A DNA stretch of 32,809 nt from NCBI GenBank assembly GCA_945889495.1, contig CAMDBU010000059.1, forward strand, positions 1 through 32,809. The letters run 5' to 3'. Shown one piece after another: positions 28,317 through 32,809 of the stretch. Source of the stretch: Syntrophobacter sp. SbD2. Its GTDB lineage: Bacteria > Desulfobacterota > Binatia > UBA9968. A model generated the notes under the pieces. It saw only the letters and a list, made by a program, of their open reading frames with translations. It searched no databases and was not told the origin of the DNA. The translations under genes were made by a program, and so were the position numbers. Within the stretch, counting starts at the first letter, position 1, and each line of letters starts with the position of its first letter.

Positions 28317-29105
28317 ATGGACTTAGGTTTGAAAGACAAGGTGGCGATCGTTTCGGGGGCGAGCGACGGTATCGGGCTGGTCACGGCGCGAAGCTTGGCG
28401 CGGGAAGGGGCGCGGGTGGTGATTTGCGCGCGGCGCGAGGCCAAGCTCTTCGAAGCTAGGGATGCGATCGCCAAGGAAACCGGCGCGGAAGTATTAGCCA
28501 TTCAATGCGATGTGCGGCGGCTGGATGACGTGCAACGTTTGGTGGCGCAGACGGTGCAAAAAATCGGCGCCATTCATATTCTCGTCAACAATGCCGGCAG
28601 CGTGCCGTCGATCAAGTTCACCGATGTCAGCGACGCCCAATGGTACGAATATCTGGAGCGCAAACTGATGGGCTACCTACGCATGGCGCGGGAGGTGGTG
28701 CCGCATATGCAACGGGCCGGTTGGGGACGGATCGTCAATGTCGCCGGCACGGCGGGCTGGGAGCCGAGCAATACGGCGATGGCCGTCGGTCTCAACAATG
28801 CCGCGGTGATGAACTGGACGAAATCGATGTCGTTGCAATACGCCAGCGACGGCATTTTGATCAACACGGTGGCGCCGGGTTCCATCGACACGCCGCGCCA
28901 AGTCGGCAACCGCCAGCGCGAATCGGAGGTCACCGGTAAGAGCGTCGAGGAATTGCGTAAGGCACGGGTGAAAGATATCCCGCTCGGCCGCCTCGGCCGG
29001 CCGGAAGAGGTGGCCAACTTGATCACTTTTCTCGCCTCAGATTGTTCGAGCTACATGACCGGCACTTGCGTGACCATCGACGGCGGCGTAGTCAGAGGGA
29101 TTTGA
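28317..29105 (+). CDS. SDR family protein lacking the catalytic Ser-Tyr-Lys residues
   Basis: A 262-residue classical SDR fold. The cofactor motifs are intact: 'VSGASDGIG' (12-20), 'CDV' (64-66), 'NNAG' (91-94) and the C-terminal 'YMTGTCVTIDGG'. The active site is not. Aligned on 'GRIVN' and 'AAVMNWTKS', the catalytic Ser is Gly144, Tyr is Val157 and Lys is Asn161. So it should bind NAD(P) but is unlikely to catalyse normal SDR redox chemistry; a regulatory, binding or different catalytic role is possible. GAGGAG lies 5-6 nt before ATG 28317. The SPFH gene ends 16 bp upstream, so both are probably made together. Confidence 0.88.
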   Translation: MDLGLKDKVAIVSGASDGIGLVTARSLAREGARVVICARREAKLFEARDAIAKETGAEVLAIQCDVRRLDDVQRLVAQTVQKIGAIHILVNNAGSVPSIKFTDVSDAQWYEYLERKLMGYLRMAREVVPHMQRAGWGRIVNVAGTAGWEPSNTAMAVGLNNAAVMNWTKSMSLQYASDGILINTVAPGSIDTPRQVGNRQRESEVTGKSVEELRKARVKDIPLGRLGRPEEVANLITFLASDCSSYMTGTCVTIDGGVVRGI

Positions 29106-29129
29106 CGGCGTGGTTCGAGTCGCCCAGTA

Positions 29130-30266
29130 TCATTGACTGCGCGGTTTGCCGGCGAGGGCGTCTTCGACGATTTTCAACGCCGGTTTCACGTCCATATATT
29201 CCGGTCCTTCGACGAAGAAATATTTTTTGTCCGGGCGGCGTCGTTGATCGATGGGGACTTTGTCCTTGGGAATGTCGAGACGCATGGAGTCGCGGTCGCC
29301 GTGGCTTTCCTGGTAGACGATCTGGCCGCGCCGGGATAGGAACCAGTTGATAAAGATTTTCGCCGCGTTGGGGTTGGGGGCGCGGTTGACCAGGGTGATG
29401 GCGCTGGCGCTGCCGCGCAACCGCGGCATCTCTTTCAGATCGTTGGGCCTGATGTACTCCACCGGCATGCCCTGTTTCTTCGCCCGGGTGACAAAGCCGT
29501 CGCGGCAGAAGGCGCAGATGGCGAACTTGCCGATGCCCAACCAATCGAGCGCCTGCTGGTGCTCGCGGCTCAACTGCACATCCATCTCGCCAAAAAATCG
29601 CCGAATGAACTCCGGCCCAAGGTCCGGATGATAATACACGTAGCGCAATTCACTGGCGCCGAAGCCGGGATCGCGGGCGTCGAGACTGACGATCTTACCT
29701 TTCCACTTGGGCTGCAAAACATCCCAATAGGATTTGAACTCGCTAGCTTTGGCTTGCTGGGTGTTGACCGATAGGGCGAAACCGGAAACGCTGCCTTCGT
29801 TGACGAAAATAAATTTGCGCTCGGCGTCGATGTAGAAATGCTTGCCTTCGAACCACAGGGAAGTGTCGAGGATCTCCGGCAGGAATAGTTGCGGCGCCAG
29901 CGCATCGAAGAGTTGGTTTTTATAAAAGCTATAGAGCGACGTCGGCCCGCCGAGATAAATATCGGCGAGATACTTGCCGGCGCGCCGCTCGGCCATCAAG
30001 CGCGGCGAAATGCGGTTGCTGTTGCCATGGATGAGGGTGACTTTGATGTCGGGAAAGGCGATCTGGAATTGCGCGAAGATGCCGGGATGGTAGGGACCGA
30101 TGGCGGCGTAGATGAAAATCTGCCCTTCCTTTTTCGCCGCTTGCAGGGTCGCGTCCCACTCAGCTTGCCAGGAAGCTTTCTCGGCGGCGCAAGCGGCACT
30201 GGCGGCAAGAAGTTGGATGGCGCTGAGGATTACGATTGACAGGGCATACTTGAGTTGCCTGAACAC
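29130..30266 (-). CDS. Extracellular solute-binding protein, iron/AfuA-type
   Basis: A 378-residue exported binding protein. GTG 30266 is chosen because AAGGAGA lies 5 nt upstream and a signal peptide follows (residues 1-25, 'LKYALSIVILSAIQLLAASA', cleavage at ACA-AEKAS). The longer open frame to 30632 overlaps the amidohydrolase gene and is non-coding there. The mature protein has 'WQAEWDATLQAAKKEGQIFIYA', 'FPDIKVTLIHGNSNRISPRLMAERRAGKYLADIYLGG', 'SYWDVLQPKWKGKIVSLDARDPG' and 'INWFLSRRGQIVYQE'. This is the Fe(III)/polyamine-type cluster, a different family from the five NMT1-like proteins here. No permease or ATPase is nearby. It sits downstream of an amidohydrolase gene on the same strand. 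Confidence 0.85.
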   Translation of the reverse strand: MFRQLKYALSIVILSAIQLLAASAACAAEKASWQAEWDATLQAAKKEGQIFIYAAIGPYHPGIFAQFQIAFPDIKVTLIHGNSNRISPRLMAERRAGKYLADIYLGGPTSLYSFYKNQLFDALAPQLFLPEILDTSLWFEGKHFYIDAERKFIFVNEGSVSGFALSVNTQQAKASEFKSYWDVLQPKWKGKIVSLDARDPGFGASELRYVYYHPDLGPEFIRRFFGEMDVQLSREHQQALDWLGIGKFAICAFCRDGFVTRAKKQGMPVEYIRPNDLKEMPRLRGSASAITLVNRAPNPNAAKIFINWFLSRRGQIVYQESHGDRDSMRLDIPKDKVPIDQRRRPDKKYFFVEGPEYMDVKPALKIVEDALAGKPRSQ

Positions 30267-30297
30267 AAGGTCTCCTTGCGAGCAGTGGAAACGAAGA

Positions 30298-30318
30298 GGG
30301 CGGGTCTGAGACCCGCCC
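30298..30318. repeat. Perfect G/C palindrome in the leader of the solute-binding-protein gene
   Basis: GGGCGGGTC (30298-30306) and GACCCGCCC (30310-30318) form a perfect 9-bp stem with a TGA loop. It starts 32 bp before the GTG start of the binding-protein gene, so it lies in the leader or promoter. Similar GGGCGGGTxxxxACCCGCCC palindromes occur as dispersed repeats in many genomes. There is no T tract after it, so it is not a typical terminator. Confidence 0.65.
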
Positions 30319-30418
30319 CTTGCTACAAGTTCCGATTCCTCTTTGTGCACTTTGCGTGGCTCAGTTCCTTCGCGTTCGCTCAGGACAAGCTCTGCGGTTA
30401 AAACTCCGAATCTGAATT

Positions 30419-31555
30419 TCAGTTCGCCAGGCCGTACAGCGACGCGGCGTTGTTGCGCAGGACTTTCTGCTTTACGTCGTCCGGCAAATGCGCCGAGTCC
30501 TTGGCGATGACATCCTTGGAGAACGGCCAGGTGCTGTCGGGGTGCGGATAGTCCGAGCCCCACATGATATGGCCGTCGCCGAAGAAGTCTACTAAGTGCA
30601 GGCCGACTAAATCGGTTTGGTAAGTCGCCCACACTTGGCGCTTAAAAATCTCGCTGGGCATGTTCTTGAGCGGGATCTCGGCGGCTTTGCGGCGCTCGAA
30701 CTGGCGTTTGTAGCGGTAGTCCATTTCCTGGACGACGAACGGGATCCAGCCGATGGCCGATTCGGCCAGGCAGAATTTCAGCTTGGGATGGCGCTCCAGG
30801 GTGCCGAAGTTGAACATGTTGACGAAGGGATTGAAGAACGAGGTGGCGCCGTTGCTGAGACCCATGTCGAAGACGCCCTGGCGCTCGCCCGGCTTGATCG
30901 AGTCGATGGTGGCGCGCACGGAATTCGTCTGGGTGCTGCCGCCGACGTGATAGGAGACGACGATGCCGGCCTCTTCGGCGGCGTCCCAGAAAATATCCCA
31001 GGGCTTCAAGTTCATTTCCAAGGTCACGTCGTTGACCAAAAAGTTGGCTTCCTTGAAACCCAGCTTGGCGACCCGGATGACTTCGTCGCGCGCCGCCGCG
31101 GCGTCGACGCTGGACAGCATGGCCACAGGATAGAAACGCTTGGGCGCGGTCTTGCCGAACTCCAAGGCCCAATCGTTGTAGGCGCTGATGGTGGCGTTGC
31201 GCAGCTCGGCGTCGCCCACCTGCATGGCGATGATCGGTGGGAACATCAAGGACGCTTCGACGCCGTCGCGGTCCATGTCGGTTAAACGTTTGGCCGTCGT
31301 CGTCGGCCGGTAGGCCTCGCCGACGCCGCCGCGATCGAGGGCGAGATAGGTGCGGCTGGTGCGCGCGAACCAGCGCTCGCCGCGATGGTCGCCCCAGGTC
31401 TCGCCGTCGCACACCCAATACTCGCCCTTGTCACCGCGGTCCTCGACGCGCGGCGCGCGCTCGCGTAAAGCGGCGGGAAAACGCGCCGTCCATAGGTCGC
31501 GCGGTAAATATCCCAAATCGATATGATCGTCGGCGGAAATCATCTGGTAAATCAT
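30419..31555 (-). CDS. Amidohydrolase family protein (ACMSD-like TIM barrel)
   Basis: A 378-residue metal-dependent hydrolase or decarboxylase. ATG 31555 follows AAAGGAGAA. Metal-site features are the N-terminal 'SADDHIDL' (D9-D10-H11), 'VVSYHVGGS' in mid-barrel and 'HIMWGSDYPHPDSTWP' near the C-terminus with its conserved Asp. Other typical segments are 'DMDRDGVEASLMFPPI', 'YNDWALEFGKTAPKRFYPVAML' and 'LERHPKLKFCLAESAIGWIPFVV'. Members include aminocarboxymuconate-semialdehyde decarboxylase, gamma-resorcylate decarboxylase and many uncharacterised proteins common in soil bacteria. The substrate is unknown; an aromatic or carboxylic acid is likely from the family. The following gene on the strand encodes a solute-binding protein, which may deliver a related compound. 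Confidence 0.88.
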   Translation of the reverse strand: MIYQMISADDHIDLGYLPRDLWTARFPAALRERAPRVEDRGDKGEYWVCDGETWGDHRGERWFARTSRTYLALDRGGVGEAYRPTTTAKRLTDMDRDGVEASLMFPPIIAMQVGDAELRNATISAYNDWALEFGKTAPKRFYPVAMLSSVDAAAARDEVIRVAKLGFKEANFLVNDVTLEMNLKPWDIFWDAAEEAGIVVSYHVGGSTQTNSVRATIDSIKPGERQGVFDMGLSNGATSFFNPFVNMFNFGTLERHPKLKFCLAESAIGWIPFVVQEMDYRYKRQFERRKAAEIPLKNMPSEIFKRQVWATYQTDLVGLHLVDFFGDGHIMWGSDYPHPDSTWPFSKDVIAKDSAHLPDDVKQKVLRNNAASLYGLAN

Positions 31556-31659
31556 CGTCGGTTCTCCTTTAATAACGGGTGGTCGAAAGTTTTATCGGAT
31601 AGCGCCGATAATCACGCCAATGGCCGGTCTCTGTCAAGTCGCGGTGGGAGTCCATGGTG

Positions 31660-31727
31660 TCACCGCAGAGGCACCGAGAACGCCGAGGGAAAATTTTTTC
31701 TCTGCGAACTCCGCGCCTCTGCGGTGA
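31660..31727. repeat. Inverted repeat of the CACCGCAGAG family
   Basis: TCACCGCAGAGGC (31660-31672) pairs perfectly with GCCTCTGCGGTGA (31715-31727). The pairing extends imperfectly to the central GAAAATTTTTTC. The arm shares CACCGCAGAG with the inner repeat at 9416-9500. It fills the gap between the LOG-family gene and the amidohydrolase gene. Confidence 0.8.
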
Positions 31728-31751
31728 ACTAATCTTTTCGGTTTATTCCGG

Positions 31752-32678
31752 TCACTCGACGCCGTTGATGGCGTCGATCATTTGGCGTAGGCGGAAGAAG
31801 TCCTCGCGGTTAAAACGCACCAGCAGACGGTGCAGGTGCAGCGTGTCGGGATCTTCGGCTTCGCCGCATAGCGGCTCGGTCTGGCTAATCTTGCCTTCGG
31901 TCAAGATATCGGCGAAGTCGCGGTTGAGCCGGTCGATCAGCGCCGGCGCGGGTGGATGGTTCAAGCGGATCACCAGATCCTGCTTGACGAAACGGTAGGA
32001 GTGAAAATTGCGGTAAAAGCCGGTGATCTCCTCGGTCGCGGCTTGCGCGCGGGTGAGGATTTTGAAAAATTTCATTTCGCGCTCGACGATATAGCCGCGG
32101 CTGACCACATCGTCGCGCAGGAACTCTCGCCAGCGCGACCAGTAGGTGCCTTGCGGCAGGTCCATTAGGATGATCGGCACCACTTGGCTCTTGCCGGTCT
32201 GCGCCAAGGTGATCGATTCCAAAAGCTCATCGTGGGTGCCGAAGCCGCCAGGGAAAATCACCACCGCGTCCGCTTCTTTGACGGACATGAGTTTGCGGGT
32301 GAAGAAGAAGTGGAAATCCATCAGCTTGGGATCGTTGAGAATGAACGGATTGGCCGCCTGCACCGACGGCAATTTGATATTGACGCCAAAGCTCTTGTCC
32401 CGCCCGGCGCCCTCATGACCGGCTTGCATGATCCCCGGACCGGCGCCGGTGATGACCATCAACCCGGCTTGGGCCAGCTCCTGAGCGACGCTGCGTGCCA
32501 GATGGTAATAAGGATCGTGTTCCGGCACCCGGGTGGAGCCGAAGATGCTCACCTTACGGATATGGCGGTAGGGTGCGAAGATTCTAAACGCGTGGCGTAG
32601 CTCCTGCATGGCGCGGTGTAAGATTTTCACGTCGCCACGGCTAGCGCCGTCGTTGGAAAGCTGTCGTAGCAACGTCAA
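31752..32678 (-). CDS. LOG family protein (TIGR00730-like Rossmann fold)
   Basis: A 308-residue LOG-family protein. The family motif PGGFGTHDE (143-151) is intact, as are 'VSIFGSTRVPEHDPYY' and 'GLMVITGAGPGIMQAGHEGAGR' (73-93). LOG enzymes cleave nucleoside monophosphates to free base and ribose 5-phosphate; in plants and some bacteria this yields cytokinins. The protein is longer than the ~190-residue core because of an N-terminal helical segment ('DVKILHRAMQELRHAFRIFAPY') and a C-terminal tail, a layout seen in other bacterial members. The frame has only TTG (32678 or 32672) as a start before a stop at 32690-32688; the first downstream ATG would delete part of the N-terminal helices. The start is therefore uncertain. 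Confidence 0.85.
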   Translation of the reverse strand: MTLLRQLSNDGASRGDVKILHRAMQELRHAFRIFAPYRHIRKVSIFGSTRVPEHDPYYHLARSVAQELAQAGLMVITGAGPGIMQAGHEGAGRDKSFGVNIKLPSVQAANPFILNDPKLMDFHFFFTRKLMSVKEADAVVIFPGGFGTHDELLESITLAQTGKSQVVPIILMDLPQGTYWSRWREFLRDDVVSRGYIVEREMKFFKILTRAQAATEEITGFYRNFHSYRFVKQDLVIRLNHPPAPALIDRLNRDFADILTEGKISQTEPLCGEAEDPDTLHLHRLLVRFNREDFFRLRQMIDAINGVE

Positions 32679-32809
32679 TCTGTCATGTTAACGGCAAGGC
32701 GAAAATGTCAGGTCGGTTTGTTGGTAGCAGCCTCCAAGGTAGAAATCGGACCGTAGCGGAACCCCTGCTTCTTAGCTGGCGTTCGGTATAGGCCAAGTGT
32801 GTGCGTCGT

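Noticed and set aside
30267-30632. N-terminal extension of the solute-binding protein to 30632
   Set aside because: It overlaps the amidohydrolase gene, contains the intergenic palindrome and has no similarity. GTG 30266 with AAGGAGA and a signal peptide is better.
32708-32809. A minus-strand frame open from the right edge to TGA at 32710-32708, possibly the C-terminus of another gene
   Set aside because: Only about 33 codons are visible (ending 'YGPISTLEAATNKPT'). I recognise no motif and cannot tell it from chance, although a real gene end remains possible.

Overview
The window looks like chromosomal DNA from an uncultivated, moderately high-G+C Gram-negative-type bacterium. There are no phage structural genes, transposases, rRNAs, tRNAs or CRISPR arrays. 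The mix of solitary NMT1/SsuA-type substrate-binding proteins, amidohydrolases, short-chain dehydrogenases (SDRs) and VOC proteins recalls soil and groundwater lineages such as Binatota, Tectomicrobia or Rokubacteria (formerly filed under Deltaproteobacteria). That placement is inference from gene content. TGA, TAA and TAG are all used as stops, so the code is standard.

Layout. 1-1,800: start of an amidohydrolase-like gene running off the left edge, divergent from a secreted substrate-binding protein, then DoxX. 1,897-4,065: a chimeric zinc-ribbon/membrane/Coa1-like/archaemetzincin-like/RHS gene cut in two by an in-frame TGA. 4,129-10,544: a TPR protein, an SDR with a changed active site, a family B DNA polymerase, a PAC2 protein coupled to a GT2 glycosyltransferase, and a sugar-nucleotide epimerase. 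10,745-13,252: two convergent substrate-binding proteins and a VOC protein. 13,341-16,856: housekeeping genes (TrmI-type tRNA methyltransferase, mannose-1-phosphate guanylyltransferase, RluA-type pseudouridine synthase) and a small zinc-finger protein. 17,173-24,535: an accessory-looking stretch with an orphan molybdopterin oxidoreductase, a 3' remnant of an SDR, a class II aldolase, a MazEF-type toxin-antitoxin pair, two methyltransferases, a GFA protein, a conserved hypothetical and a Uma2 nuclease. 24,626-27,210: a tandem pair of substrate-binding proteins and a VapBC pair. 27,476-31,555: an SPFH protein coupled to an SDR lacking its catalytic residues, an iron-type solute-binding protein and an amidohydrolase. 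31,752-32,678: a LOG-family protein.

How the genes fit together. Six genes encode exported substrate-binding proteins, but no ABC permease or ATPase lies in the window. The binding proteins must share remote transporters or act as sensors. Amidohydrolase genes sit beside binding-protein genes at both ends, which suggests small catabolic or uptake modules. The guanylyltransferase, GT2 enzyme and epimerase could all feed surface glycan synthesis.

The most distinctive features are the split chimeric RHS gene with a perfect hairpin just after the stop, two SDRs with degenerate catalytic residues, a dehydrogenase remnant too short for ordinary gene calling, and a family of long inverted repeats that recurs in intergenic gaps. 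I found no clear, complete, new multi-gene system.
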